DNA of 64,000 nucleotides from AWTP1-13 sp963832445 (GCA_963832445.1 CAWHUM010000011.1:62001-126000); one strand, 5' to 3'. Shown: positions 27,703 to 36,987, counted from the first letter of the stretch. Program-made: numbers and translations. Notes: generated from the letters alone by a model not told the origin.

Positions 27703-29235
27703 CTAGGCCGCGAAAACCTTGGCGAACTTGTCGAGCGCCGCAACGAGCTGCTTCTCGGTGTCGGGCTTCAGTTCCTTCACGTTGCGGATCTCGTCGAGAA
27801 TGCCGCCGTGCTGGTCCCGCAGCGTGCGCAGCATCTCCTGTTCGAACTTGCCGACCTTGTCGACCGGAATGGGATCGAGGTAGCCGCGAGTGCCGGCGAA
27901 GATGGCTACCACCTGCTCCTCGACCTTCATGGGCGAGAACTGCGGTTGCTTGAGGAGCTCGGTGAGGCGCGCGCCGCGGGCGAGCAGCCTTTGCGTAACG
28001 GCATCGAGGTCGGAGCCGAACTGGGCGAAGGCAGCCATCTCGCGGTACTGCGCCAGCTCGCCCTTGATGCGGCCGGCCACCTGCTTCATGGCCTTGACCT
28101 GTGCGGCTGAGCCCACGCGCGAAACTGAGATGCCGACGTTCACGGCCGGGCGGATGCCCTGGTAGAAGAGGTCCGTCTCGAGGAAGATCTGCCCATCGGT
28201 GATGGAGATGACGTTGGTCGGGATATAGGCCGACACGTCATTGGCCTGCGTCTCGATCACGGGCAGCGCCGTCAGCGAGCCCGCCTTGTGGTTCTCGTTG
28301 AGCTTGGCTGCGCGCTCCAATAGGCGCGAGTGCAGATAGAACACGTCGCCGGGATAGGCCTCGCGGCCGGGCGGGCGGCGCAGGAGCAGCGACATCTGGC
28401 GGTAGGCGACGGCCTGCTTTGAGAGGTCGTCGTAGGCGATCACCGCGTGCATGCCGTTGTCGCGGAAGTACTCGCCCATGGTGCAGCCGGTGAAGGGTGC
28501 CAGGTACTGCAGGGGTGCCGGATCGGAGGCGGTGGCGGCAACAATGATCGAGTAGGGCAGCGCGCCGCGCTCCTCCAGCACCTTGACGAACTGGGCAACT
28601 GTCGAGCGCTTCTGCCCGATGGCAACGTAAACGCAGTAGAGCTTGACCTTCTCGTCGCCCGTCTCGTTGAGCGGCTTCTGATTGAGGAAGGTGTCGAGGA
28701 TGATCGCCGTCTTGCCGGTCTGGCGGTCGCCGATAATGAGCTCGCGCTGGCCGCGGCCGATAGGGATCAGCGCATCGATGGCCTTGAGGCCTGTGGCCAT
28801 CGGCTCGTGCACGGATTTCCGGGGCAGGATGCCCGGCGCCTTGACGTCGACGCGCTTGCGTGTGTCGGCCTTGATGGGACCCTTGCCGTCGATGGGGTTG
28901 CCGAGCGCATCCACCACGCGGCCCAAAAGGCCCTTGCCGACCGGCACCTCGACGATGGCGCCGGTACGCTTGACGGTGTCGCCTTCCTTGATGCCGCGGT
29001 CGTCGCCGAAAATGACGATGCCGACGTTGTCGGCCTCGAGGTTGAGCGCCATGCCGCGGATGCCGCCGGGGAACTCCACCATCTCGCCGGCCTGCACCTT
29101 GTCGAGGCCATAGACGCGGGCGATGCCGTCGCCGACCGACAGCACCTGCCCGATCTCGGAGACTTCGGCCTCCTTGCCGAAGTTCTTGATCTGCTCTTTG
29201 AGGATCGAGGAGATCTCTGAGGCGCGGATGTCCAT
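27703..29235 (-). CDS. atpA: F1F0 ATP synthase alpha subunit
   Basis: 510 residues. P-loop GDRQTGKTAIILDTF and the alpha signature PAVNVGISVSRVGSAAQ are present, with the YDDLSKQAVAYRQ region between. It is the non-catalytic nucleotide-binding subunit of the F1 head. Its ATG overlaps the atpH stop as TGATG (29237-29233). Confidence 0.99.
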   Translation of the reverse strand: MDIRASEISSILKEQIKNFGKEAEVSEIGQVLSVGDGIARVYGLDKVQAGEMVEFPGGIRGMALNLEADNVGIVIFGDDRGIKEGDTVKRTGAIVEVPVGKGLLGRVVDALGNPIDGKGPIKADTRKRVDVKAPGILPRKSVHEPMATGLKAIDALIPIGRGQRELIIGDRQTGKTAIILDTFLNQKPLNETGDEKVKLYCVYVAIGQKRSTVAQFVKVLEERGALPYSIIVAATASDPAPLQYLAPFTGCTMGEYFRDNGMHAVIAYDDLSKQAVAYRQMSLLLRRPPGREAYPGDVFYLHSRLLERAAKLNENHKAGSLTALPVIETQANDVSAYIPTNVISITDGQIFLETDLFYQGIRPAVNVGISVSRVGSAAQVKAMKQVAGRIKGELAQYREMAAFAQFGSDLDAVTQRLLARGARLTELLKQPQFSPMKVEEQVVAIFAGTRGYLDPIPVDKVGKFEQEMLRTLRDQHGGILDEIRNVKELKPDTEKQLVAALDKFAKVFAA

Positions 29236-29795
29236 CAGCCGATACCTTTCATCGCAACTTTGAGATTGTTCAGCTTGGTTCTGAGCGAGCTGTCGATCAT
29301 GCGGCTGCCGAGCTTGACGATGAGCCCGCCGAGCAGGTTGGGGTCGACGCGGGCGTTGACTTGCACGTCCTTGCCGACCTGGGCGCGGAGCGCGTCCTTG
29401 AGCGCGGTCATCTGGTCGGGCGTGAGCGGATGGGCGCTGGCGATGTCTGCGCCCACCTCGCCGCGCTCCGCTGCCAGCAGGGCGCGGAAATCCTTCAGCA
29501 TGTCGGCGACGGCAAACAGGCGCCGGTTGCGGGCGATGAGCTGGAAGAAGTTGGTCGAGAGCGCGGAGATACCGGCCTTGCCGAGGAGGGCAGAAAGCGC
29601 CTTTGCCTGCTCATCGGCGGAGATCACCGGGCTGCGCACAAGCCTGCGCAGGTCCTCGCTTTCGTCCAGCATGGCCTGGAAAGTCTTGAGGTCAGTTTCG
29701 ACCTGGGCGAGGTGGCCCTGCTCCTTGGCAAGCTCGAACAGCGCGGCGGCGTAGCGCCCCGCCATGCTTGCCGACATCGATCCGTCAGTGATCAC
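29235..29795 (-). CDS. atpH: F1F0 ATP synthase delta subunit
   Basis: 186 residues. GRYAAALFELAKEQGHLAQVETDL near the N-terminus and LGGLIVKLGSRMIDSSLRTKLNNL at the C-terminus are the conserved blocks. It links the F1 head to the peripheral stalk. GTG 29795 has GGAAGC about 8 nt upstream; the ATG at 29777 is an alternative. It opens the F1 operon; as is usual in this order, the F0 genes are elsewhere. The upstream 500 bp contain a decayed methyltransferase end (29974-30060) and presumably the operon promoter. Confidence 0.95.
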   Translation of the reverse strand: MITDGSMSASMAGRYAAALFELAKEQGHLAQVETDLKTFQAMLDESEDLRRLVRSPVISADEQAKALSALLGKAGISALSTNFFQLIARNRRLFAVADMLKDFRALLAAERGEVGADIASAHPLTPDQMTALKDALRAQVGKDVQVNARVDPNLLGGLIVKLGSRMIDSSLRTKLNNLKVAMKGIG

Positions 29796-29973
29796 GTGGA
29801 AAAGCTTCCGCCCGGAACATTGGGAGAACTTCAGTGCCGAAAAGCCTGCAACGTCGGCACGCTAGCCCGCAGGAAGCGCGCATAGCACGGGGCGGGCGGT
29901 GCAGCAACCGCGGCCCTGTGTATGGAATGCCGCACGAGTGCTGAGTTTGCCTGCTTCCGTTGCCAGGGACGGC

Positions 29974-30060
29974 CAACTGCGGGCAATATATACATGACCG
30001 TGCGAATTCTCCGCTCGGCCAGGTTGACCGCCACGTGTGCATAGTCCTCGCCCAGGAACG
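29974..30060 (-). pseudogene. Relic of a methyltransferase 3' end
   Basis: This stretch matches the 3' end of the intact methyltransferase gene at 33081-33902. CAACTGCGGGCAAT is identical (29974 and 33082). The minus-strand peptide FLGEDYAHVAVNLAERRIRTVMYI aligns with FLGDEYAQMAANQVRNLTERRIRTVAYI, four residues being missing. Upstream codons are not recognisable. The rest of the 29796-30309 gap has no gene. It also holds, at 30240-30255, a 16-bp match (GCCAGGCGCGCAGATA) to the 3' end of priA, in the same order as the larger copy at 33.1-34.0 kb. Confidence 0.6.
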
Positions 30061-30309
30061 GTGCAGACGGCCTACTGGTAGAGCCCTCCTTTGGAGAGGG
30101 ACCGCATGCCGCGCCGGTCGGCGCAGCAGCCTTCTCGGTGGCTAGTACCTCTCCGGGTTGTCGGTCCGCCGTTCTGCGGAAAATTGATCGCTGTTGACCA
30201 ACGGCCGCAGCTCGGAAGGCGGTTTGGGCTGTGATGAGTGCCAGGCGCGCAGATAGGCTGCACGCCCAGCTCTTCAATTCCCTCGTCAGTGGGCAGCAGC
30301 GCTCGTGCC

Positions 30310-32631
30310 TCAGAAGTCCTGCCAGCCTTCCTCGGCAGGTGCGGGCTTGTGCAGCGTCGAGCCGTTGCGGCCGGCCGGCGTCTTGAGCTGGCGCTTGGGT
30401 GCCTGCGCGTCGGCCTTGGATGCGGCCTGGCGCACCGGCTCCGCCTTGTGGGCAGCCTGGGGCCGCCGCGCCGGCTGGAACTCGGCCACGTTGCCGAGCC
30501 GGAACTGGCCAACGAGGCTGGTCAGCGTCTCGGCCTCCTGCTCCAGCGAGCGGCTCGCCGCGGTGGCTTCTTCCGCCATCGCCGCGTTCTGCTGGGTCAC
30601 CTTGTCCATCTCGTTGACGGCGGTGTTGACCTGCTGCAGACCCGTCGCCTGCTCCTGCGCACCGGCCGCGATGTCGGACACAACCGTGTTGATCTCCGCC
30701 ACCTTGGACATGATGCTTTCCAGCGACTTGCCGGTCTCGGCAACCAGCTGCACGCCCTCGCCGACCTGTGTGGTCGAGGTGGAGATCAGGGCCTTGATCT
30801 CCTTGGCGGCTTCCGCCGAGCGCTGGGCGAGTGCGCGGACCTCGGAGGCCACCACCGCGAAGCCGCGGCCTGCATCGCCGGCGCGCGCCGCCTCCACGCC
30901 GGCGTTGAGGGCGAGCAGGTTGGTCTGGAAGGCGATCTCGTCGATGACGCCGATGATCTGGCCGATCTGCTGGGAGGACTTCTCGATGCCGCCCATGGCT
31001 TCCACGGCCTTGCGCACCACCTCGCCGCTCCTCTCGGCATCCTCCTTGGTGCCGGCCACGACCTTGCGGGCGTGCGTCGCACCTTCGGCCGCCTTCTTGA
31101 CGGTGGCGGTGATCTCGTCGAGCGCCGCCGCCGTCTCCTCCAGGCTGGAGGCCTGCTGCTCGGTGCGGCGCGAGAGATCGTTCGACGCGGTGGAGATCTC
31201 CACTGTCCCCGATCCCATCGCCTGGGTACAGGTGGCGACGCCCTGCAGGGCCTGCTCGAGTTGCTCCAGCGCGGCGTTGAAGTCGGCCTGTAGCTTGCGG
31301 TAGGCCTCCGGCAGATCGTCGGTCAGGCGGAAGGTGAGGTCTTTCGCCGCCAGCTTGGCCATGCCGGCGCCGATCGAGGTCGACACCATGGCGCGCTCGC
31401 GGCCGATGGCTTCCTCCTCGGCCTTGCGGCGGGCCTCTTCGCTCCTGACGCGCTCCTCCTCGGCCTCGCGGTCAGCGCGCACCTTGTCGATGGCCGCCTC
31501 GCGGAACACCAGCACTGCCTTGGCCATCTCGCCGATCTCGTCGCCGCGACCGGCACCCTCGACCTCGACTGCGGTATTGCCGCCAGCAAGGGCCGCCATG
31601 ACCCCATTCAACTGGGCCAGCGGCTGGGTGATGCCGCGCGCGATGACGAACACGGTGGCAAGGCTGACGACCAGCCCCACCACGATCAGAATGCTCAGGA
31701 TGATCAGAGCTTCGACGGCTTCGGCGTATGTCCTGGAAGTCAGCGCCGCCAAGTCTCCCGTCAGCCTGTCCTCGACCGTCTTGATCGCCTCGATCCGGGC
31801 CGTCGCGGACTCGAACCACGTCTTGGCCTCGAGGCCCTTCAGATCGCCCGACAGCCCGCCGCTGGCGATGATCTCACGCATTCTGTGCACGGTGTCGAAA
31901 ACCGGTCCGGACATCGTGCCGGTGTAGAACTCGCGCTGCCCGGGCGTCGCGACCGCCAGGAAGCTGCTGAAGTAGACGTCTTGAGCCTGGGCCAGCCCCA
32001 ACACCCGGCTGTAGGCCGCTGCGTCGAACTTGCCCACAGCGATGCCGCCGGCGCCAAGGGCGCGCTCCTGGCCCGCCCGCTCCTTGCCCTGGATGAAGCT
32101 GACATAGGCGGAAACCGCCATCGCCACGTTGCCCTGGCCGCTGGCCTTGGCGATCTCGGTGGTCACTGCCAGGAGCTTGGTGATGGTATCAGTGTAGTAG
32201 GCGAACGACTGGGGCGGGGGAATCCTCAGCGCCTCGACATCTTGCCGACGCCCATCGAGGCCCGCGACAGCCTGCTCGGCCTTCTCTATCGCGTCCTTCA
32301 ACTCGCCGGCGGCAGTGGCCCCAAGCGTCTTCATGATGGCGACAGCAGGGCTACGGTCCACATCGGTGCGATTGCGCTGCGTCGGCAACTCCGAGCGCAT
32401 CTGTGCGCCCTTGCTGCCGATATACAATGCCGACGTGCCGCGCTCTTTCTGGAGCTCATGGATGAAGCGACCGATCTTGGAAACGCCGTCGGCTAGTGTG
32501 CCGAGCTTGCTCATTTCTGTGCGAGCTTGCGATTTGACCGACAGGTCGTATCCAGCCAAGCCAACGAGCAATATCACCGGGATGGCAATTGCTGCTCCAA
32601 GGCGATAGGATATCTTTAGATTTCCAAGCAT
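30310..32631 (-). CDS. Methyl-accepting chemotaxis protein with NIT sensor domain
   Basis: 773 residues from ATG 32631. A first membrane helix (about 10-30) leads to a ~300-residue periplasmic domain with ELQKERGTSALYIGSKG, the NIT (nitrate/nitrite-sensing-type) signature. A second helix (about 365-390) runs into HAMP (ITQPLAQLNGVMAALAGG), a coiled coil rich in charged residues and the MCP signalling tip (IDEIAFQTNLLALNAGVEAARAG, then GRGFAVVASEVRALAQRSAEAAKEI). The C-terminus ends EEGWQDF, fitting the pentapeptide that tethers CheR/CheB. It reports a small ligand to the flagellar motor via CheA/CheW, none of which is in the window. Confidence 0.95.
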   Translation of the reverse strand: MLGNLKISYRLGAAIAIPVILLVGLAGYDLSVKSQARTEMSKLGTLADGVSKIGRFIHELQKERGTSALYIGSKGAQMRSELPTQRNRTDVDRSPAVAIMKTLGATAAGELKDAIEKAEQAVAGLDGRRQDVEALRIPPPQSFAYYTDTITKLLAVTTEIAKASGQGNVAMAVSAYVSFIQGKERAGQERALGAGGIAVGKFDAAAYSRVLGLAQAQDVYFSSFLAVATPGQREFYTGTMSGPVFDTVHRMREIIASGGLSGDLKGLEAKTWFESATARIEAIKTVEDRLTGDLAALTSRTYAEAVEALIILSILIVVGLVVSLATVFVIARGITQPLAQLNGVMAALAGGNTAVEVEGAGRGDEIGEMAKAVLVFREAAIDKVRADREAEEERVRSEEARRKAEEEAIGRERAMVSTSIGAGMAKLAAKDLTFRLTDDLPEAYRKLQADFNAALEQLEQALQGVATCTQAMGSGTVEISTASNDLSRRTEQQASSLEETAAALDEITATVKKAAEGATHARKVVAGTKEDAERSGEVVRKAVEAMGGIEKSSQQIGQIIGVIDEIAFQTNLLALNAGVEAARAGDAGRGFAVVASEVRALAQRSAEAAKEIKALISTSTTQVGEGVQLVAETGKSLESIMSKVAEINTVVSDIAAGAQEQATGLQQVNTAVNEMDKVTQQNAAMAEEATAASRSLEQEAETLTSLVGQFRLGNVAEFQPARRPQAAHKAEPVRQAASKADAQAPKRQLKTPAGRNGSTLHKPAPAEEGWQDF

Positions 32632-33080
32632 TGCAGGTGAGCCTTTTTCTGTTCGCTTGTAGAGCGAGTCGGTTGAGCGCTGGTGCGACGTCTTCCTTGT
32701 TTTCAGCGTTTCGCTGTATTCGCCAGGGCGGCGCGCGGCCGGCCTGTTCAGTTGCCGTTTGTCGACGACTGGACTGGGCAGTAGTTTGCACAGAGCCGCA
32801 AACCACTGCACAATTCAATCAGTGCGACAGTTTCCCTCTCAGAATTGCCCCGCTGTGCGGTCACCCAAAGGGTGCCAATCAGTTGGGCAACAGCTTTTGA
32901 TTTGAGCAGGTTGAGAGAACTTGCTTAATGTTCCGTGTAAATCTCGGTTATTATGATAACTGGCCTTGCGGACCCCACTAATACTATCTGCAAGTTTGCG
33001 CCAGGAGTAGAGATGCGCGATTACCAAGCAGGGATTTTCCGTTTATTGTTTGATCTGCATCCTTGGGTGCCGGAGATCGC
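32632..33080. other. 449-bp intergenic region before the chemoreceptor
   Basis: No gene is seen. The part from about 32900 to 33060 is clearly richer in A+T than the rest of the window and should hold the chemoreceptor promoter. It contains a dyad GTTAT-TATG-ATAAC at 32947-32960 and a small hairpin CACCC-AAA-GGGTG near 32872. No sigma-28-type promoter was identified with confidence. Confidence 0.45.
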
Positions 33081-33902
33081 TCAACTGCGGGCAATGTAGG
33101 CGACCGTGCGTATTCTCCGTTCGGTCAGATTGCGCACCTGATTGGCGGCCATCTGGGCATATTCGTCGCCAAGGAACGCTCTGAAACTCATCCTCCGGCG
33201 ATCCGGCGCGCCCATGCGCGCAGCCATCTCCTTGAACCACGCGCCGCTTTCCTCGGTCGAATTGATCTCGCTGACGATCGTGAAGCCCGCGCCCTCCAGC
33301 AACCGGCGCATTTCATCTGGTGTTGCGAGATGGCTGATCGACGGCTCGCGTGCCCACGGCACCGGAAAGAGCACGTCGCCGCCCTCGCCTTGGAGAACAT
33401 CGTAGACGGCGAATATGCGGCCGGGCTTCAGCACCCGATGCACGCCGGCGTAGACGGCATCCTTGGCGGCGATGTTCATGGCCACGTGGATGGTCATGGC
33501 TGCATCGAAGCTGCCGGCATCGAACTGGAGCGCCGTGGCGTCGCCCTGCTTGAAGGTGACCCGGTCGCTCAGTCCGACCCAACGCGACATTTCATTCGCC
33601 GCCGCGCAGAAGTCGGCGGTCAGATCGACGCCCGTGACGTGGCATTGATAGAGTTCCGCCAATGTCCGCGCCGGGCCGCCGAGGCCGCTGCCGACGTCCA
33701 GAACCAGCGAGCCGGGGCCGATCTCCATCTTGCCGGCAAGCTCCACGGTGGCCTTCCGGCCGCGAATGTGGAACTCGTCGATCGGCGCCAGATCTGCCGT
33801 GGTGAGTTTCGCCAGGTCCTTGCCGGCCGCACGAAGCTCAGTTGCGATGATGTCGGCAAGCCTGCCGGTGGCGCTGTAGTGCTCTTCTACCTTGCTTGTC
33901 AT
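33081..33902 (-). CDS. SAM-dependent methyltransferase (class I)
   Basis: 273 residues. SAM motif I is LVLDVGSGLGGPARTLA (about residues 66-82), the acidic end of strand 2 is VTGVDLTADF, and GDATALQFDAGSFDAAMTIHVAMNI covers motifs II/III. It resembles glycine-sarcosine/dimethylglycine-type or UbiE-like small-molecule methyltransferases; the substrate cannot be read. A relic of the same 3' end lies at 29974-30060, on the other side of the chemoreceptor gene, and a fragment of priA lies directly upstream of its start. Confidence 0.88.
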   Translation of the reverse strand: MTSKVEEHYSATGRLADIIATELRAAGKDLAKLTTADLAPIDEFHIRGRKATVELAGKMEIGPGSLVLDVGSGLGGPARTLAELYQCHVTGVDLTADFCAAANEMSRWVGLSDRVTFKQGDATALQFDAGSFDAAMTIHVAMNIAAKDAVYAGVHRVLKPGRIFAVYDVLQGEGGDVLFPVPWAREPSISHLATPDEMRRLLEGAGFTIVSEINSTEESGAWFKEMAARMGAPDRRRMSFRAFLGDEYAQMAANQVRNLTERRIRTVAYIARS

Positions 33903-33916
33903 TGCAGACTCTCGCG

Positions 33917-34015
33917 ATGGGCATCGTCAGAGGTTTACAGGGATCGATGTCCACCGTCAGCCGCAGATCGCGGCTCGGGCAGCGCGGCGAGCCAGGCGCG
34001 CAGACAGGCCGGCAG
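33917..34015 (-). pseudogene. Fragment of the priA 3' end
   Basis: About 100 bp resemble the last ~33 codons of priA at 34602-34705. The 29 bp from GGATCGATG to GCAGATC are identical, and flanking parts (GGGCATCGTCAGAGG versus GGGCATGCTCAGAGG; GAGCCAGGCGCGCAGACA versus AAGCCAGGCGCGCAGATA) are near-identical. Translated on the minus strand it gives LPACLRAWLAALPE and, after a frame slip, DLRLTVDIDP, against LQAYLRAWLGTLPKLPSDLRLTVDIDP in PriA. It is untranslatable and lies between the methyltransferase and BA14K genes. Confidence 0.7.
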
Positions 34016-34143
34016 GGCGAACCAGCTGCGACCCCTTACCTAGTCTTCATCTTCGGAAAGAGGCGGTTGCGACGGATCGCGAGCGTTCGGACCGTATTCG
34101 ACTGCACGAGCCCTGCCGGGGACACGAAGCAAGGAGAACTTGA

Positions 34144-34521
34144 ATGGCAGTTTGGAAGGGATTGGTGGCGGGCGCATTCGCGCTGGCGACAGTCGCCGCA
34201 CCCGTGTCGGCGGCTCCGCTCACGAGCTCATTTGCACCGCTGGCGGCCCAAGCGTCCGATGGCAGCAGCGTCGTGGAAGTCAGGCGCGGCTACCACCGCG
34301 GGCATCGTCACTACCGCCGTGGCGGCAACGTGGGCCTGGGCATCGGGCTCGGTATCATCGGCGGCCTGATCGCGGCGGAAGCCTATCGTTCCTCAGCTCC
34401 CGGCTACGACGACGGCGGCGATGCGCGTGCGCTGTGCGCCCAGAATTTCCGCTCCTTCGAGTGGGATAGGGGGATGTACACGACCTACTCGGGTGAGCGG
34501 CGGGTGTGCCCGTACCTCTGA
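34144..34521 (+). CDS. BA14K-family protein
   Basis: 125 residues. A signal peptide ends near residue 24 (VSAAPLT), then a His/Arg/Gly-rich stretch (RRGYHRGHRHYRRGG), a glycine-rich hydrophobic segment (NVGLGIGLGIIGGLIAAEAY) and the C-terminal BA14K motif CAQNFRSFEWDRGMYTTYSGERRVCPY with its paired Cys. The family is named after a Brucella immunoreactive protein with lectin-like activity and is widespread in Hyphomicrobiales. The product is exported or membrane-attached. AAGGAGAACTTGA precedes the ATG. Confidence 0.9.
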   Translation: MAVWKGLVAGAFALATVAAPVSAAPLTSSFAPLAAQASDGSSVVEVRRGYHRGHRHYRRGGNVGLGIGLGIIGGLIAAEAYRSSAPGYDDGGDARALCAQNFRSFEWDRGMYTTYSGERRVCPYL

Positions 34522-34601
34522 TAAACCTGCAGAACCGTCTAACAACACTTGGCGCCGCGCAGACCCTGCACGGCGTCATCTTCGTTTCCGGACGGGCATG
34601 C

Positions 34602-36830
34602 TCAGAGGAAATTGTAAGGATCGATGTCCACCGTCAGCCGCAGATCTGAGGGCAGCTTGGGCAGCGTGCCAAGCCAGGCGCGCAGATAAGCCTGTAGGTC
34701 GAGCTCGCGCGGCGCCTTGACCAGCAGGCGCCAGCGATGCCGGCCGCGGATGACCGCGATGGGCGCTTCGGCCGGTCCCAGCACCTCGATGCGGGCAGCC
34801 TCGGGTGCGTGTCGGGCCACGTCGCGGGCGAACAGCTCGGCCAGCTCCTTGTCGCGGGCCGAGACGACGAGCGCCGCGAGCCGGCCGTAGGGCGGCAGCA
34901 GGCCCGCCTGGCGCTGGCGGATCTCGGTATCGAGAAACGCATCGCGGTCACCGGTGATGATGGCCTGCATCACGGGGTGCTCGGGCATGTAGGTCTGCAC
35001 GAAGCCGCGTCCTGCGGTCAGCACGCGGCCTGCGCGTCCCGTCACCTGATGCAGCAGCTGGAAGGTGCGCTCCGCGGCCCTGGGATCGGCGGTGCCGAGC
35101 CCCAGATCGCCGTCGATCACGCCGACTGTCGCAAGCTGGGGGAAGTGGTGGCCCTTGGCCACCATCTGGGTGCCGATGACGATGTCGGCCTCCCCCGCCT
35201 CGATGGTCTTGATGATCTCGCGCATCTCGGTGAGCGACGGCACGAGGTCGGAGGAGAGCAGCGCCAAGCGGGCGTCGGGAAAGCGTTCGCCGACCTCCTC
35301 GGCGATGCGCTCGATGCCCGGTCCGCAGGCTACCAGGCTGTCGACGTCGCCGCATTTCGGGCACTTCTCGGGCAGCGGCAGCGAGAAGCCGCAATGGTGG
35401 CAGTTGAGGCGGTGGCGGTACTTGTGCTCGACCAGCCAGGCGGTGCACTGCGGGCAGTCGAAGCGATGCCCGCAAGACCGGCACAAGGTGAGGGGCGCGT
35501 AGCCCCGGCGATTGAGGAACAGCAGCGATTGCTGCTTCTTCTCCAGGGTCTCGGTCATGGCGGTGACGAGCGCCGGCGCCAGCCACTTGCTGCGCTCGGG
35601 CGGATCGCGGCGCATGTCGATGGTGACCACCTCGGGCAGCTCTGCGCCCGAATAGCGCCCCGCCATGACGACGCTGCGATAGCGGCCGGTGCGCGCATTG
35701 ACGTGGCTCTCGATCGAGGGCGTGGCCGACGACAGGACCACCAGGAACTTGCCGAGGCTCGCGCGCACCACGGCCATGTCGCGCGCCTGATAGTGCACGC
35801 GGTCTTCTTGCTTGAAGCCGCCGTCGTGCTCCTCGTCGACGACGATGAGGCCGAGCTCCCCGTAGGGCAGGAACAGCGCCGAGCGCGCGCCGACCACGAC
35901 GCGGGCTTCGCCGCTGGCGGCCGCGCGCCACGCCCGCGCCCGCTCTGGCGATGACAGCGCAGAGTGCCATTCCACTGGCATGCAGCCGAAGCGGGCGGCG
36001 AAGCGATCCATGAACTGGCTGGTGAGCGCGATCTCGGGGAGCATTATGAGCGCCTGACGCCCGAGCTCCAGCGTGCGCGCCACGGCCTCGAAATAGACCT
36101 CGGTCTTGCCCGAGCCGGTGATGCCGTCGAGCAACGTGACGGAAAAGGCGCCCTCGGCGGCGGCGCGCATGGCGTGGACGGCCTGGGCCTGGGCGTCGGC
36201 GAAGTCGACAGCGGCGTGCGCGGGATTGGGCCTGCCGAAGCGCTTCTCGGGGATCACCACTTCGATCAGCACACCCGCCTCGATCAAGCCGTCGACGACG
36301 CCGGCCGAGCATTGGGCCTCGGCGGCGAGCGCGCTCTTGGCGCGGACGAGGCCGTCGCCGGCAATCTCGAGCGCGCGGGTGCGCGCCGGCGTCATGCGAG
36401 AGGGCCGGGCGGCTTCCGCGTTGAGCTGGATGCCGAAGCGCGGCTTGACCGGCTCGAACAGCGCCGACGGGCCCATCATCATGCGCACCACCATGCCGAG
36501 CGGAGCCAGTGTGTAGCGGGCGACCCATTCGGCGAAACGGAGCGAGATGGCGGGGAGCGGCGGGATCTCAGGCAGCGCCGCGGTGATGGCCTTGAGCTTG
36601 CGATCGCGCACCGGCTTGCCTGGCTCGCCCGCGGGCGCATCCCAGACCACCCCGATGCGGCTCTGGGGTCCGAAGGGGACCAGGACATAGCTGCCTGGCG
36701 CGGCTTGGATATCCGGAGGCAGGAGATAGTCGTAGGTCTGGTCCAGTGCCACCGGCATCAGCACGGGCACGCTTGGTCCCTGCGCTGGGAGGGGCGGGTG
36801 CTCAACGAGGCTTGCAAGCAGACTTTCCAC
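34602..36830 (-). CDS. priA: Primosomal protein N' (replication restart helicase PriA)
   Basis: 742 residues, full length. The N-terminal 3'-DNA-binding domain (VLMPVALDQTYDYLLP) is followed by Walker A GITGSGKTEVY, DEEH box VVDEEHDGGFKQED, helicase motif SATPSIES, a zinc-binding insert with CRSCGHRFDCPQC and CHHCGFSLPLPEKCPKCG (eight Cys), and motif TQMVAKGHHFP. It reloads the replisome at stalled forks. GTG 36830 is the longest start; a shorter one nearer PVLMPVALDQ is possible. It is divergent from xerC with cspA between. A scrap of its 3' end is duplicated at 33917-34015. Confidence 0.97.
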   Translation of the reverse strand: MESLLASLVEHPPLPAQGPSVPVLMPVALDQTYDYLLPPDIQAAPGSYVLVPFGPQSRIGVVWDAPAGEPGKPVRDRKLKAITAALPEIPPLPAISLRFAEWVARYTLAPLGMVVRMMMGPSALFEPVKPRFGIQLNAEAARPSRMTPARTRALEIAGDGLVRAKSALAAEAQCSAGVVDGLIEAGVLIEVVIPEKRFGRPNPAHAAVDFADAQAQAVHAMRAAAEGAFSVTLLDGITGSGKTEVYFEAVARTLELGRQALIMLPEIALTSQFMDRFAARFGCMPVEWHSALSSPERARAWRAAASGEARVVVGARSALFLPYGELGLIVVDEEHDGGFKQEDRVHYQARDMAVVRASLGKFLVVLSSATPSIESHVNARTGRYRSVVMAGRYSGAELPEVVTIDMRRDPPERSKWLAPALVTAMTETLEKKQQSLLFLNRRGYAPLTLCRSCGHRFDCPQCTAWLVEHKYRHRLNCHHCGFSLPLPEKCPKCGDVDSLVACGPGIERIAEEVGERFPDARLALLSSDLVPSLTEMREIIKTIEAGEADIVIGTQMVAKGHHFPQLATVGVIDGDLGLGTADPRAAERTFQLLHQVTGRAGRVLTAGRGFVQTYMPEHPVMQAIITGDRDAFLDTEIRQRQAGLLPPYGRLAALVVSARDKELAELFARDVARHAPEAARIEVLGPAEAPIAVIRGRHRWRLLVKAPRELDLQAYLRAWLGTLPKLPSDLRLTVDIDPYNFL

Positions 36831-36987
36831 GCGGCGCCCCTGGACCGAACGAACGGCGAATCATCGGGGCTATGGTTATAGGCCTGGCGGGGCGAACAAA
36901 AGGCGAATCGAGCGGGTCGGACGGCCTGCCCACAAGGAGCCTACCCTGATCTCAGAGACTGTGGAGTTTGGCGGCCGGGCCTGCCCG

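Noticed and set aside
34948..36528. 526-aa minus-strand open frame inside priA
   Set aside because: Shifted-frame shadow of priA; Arg/Gly/His-rich with no motifs.
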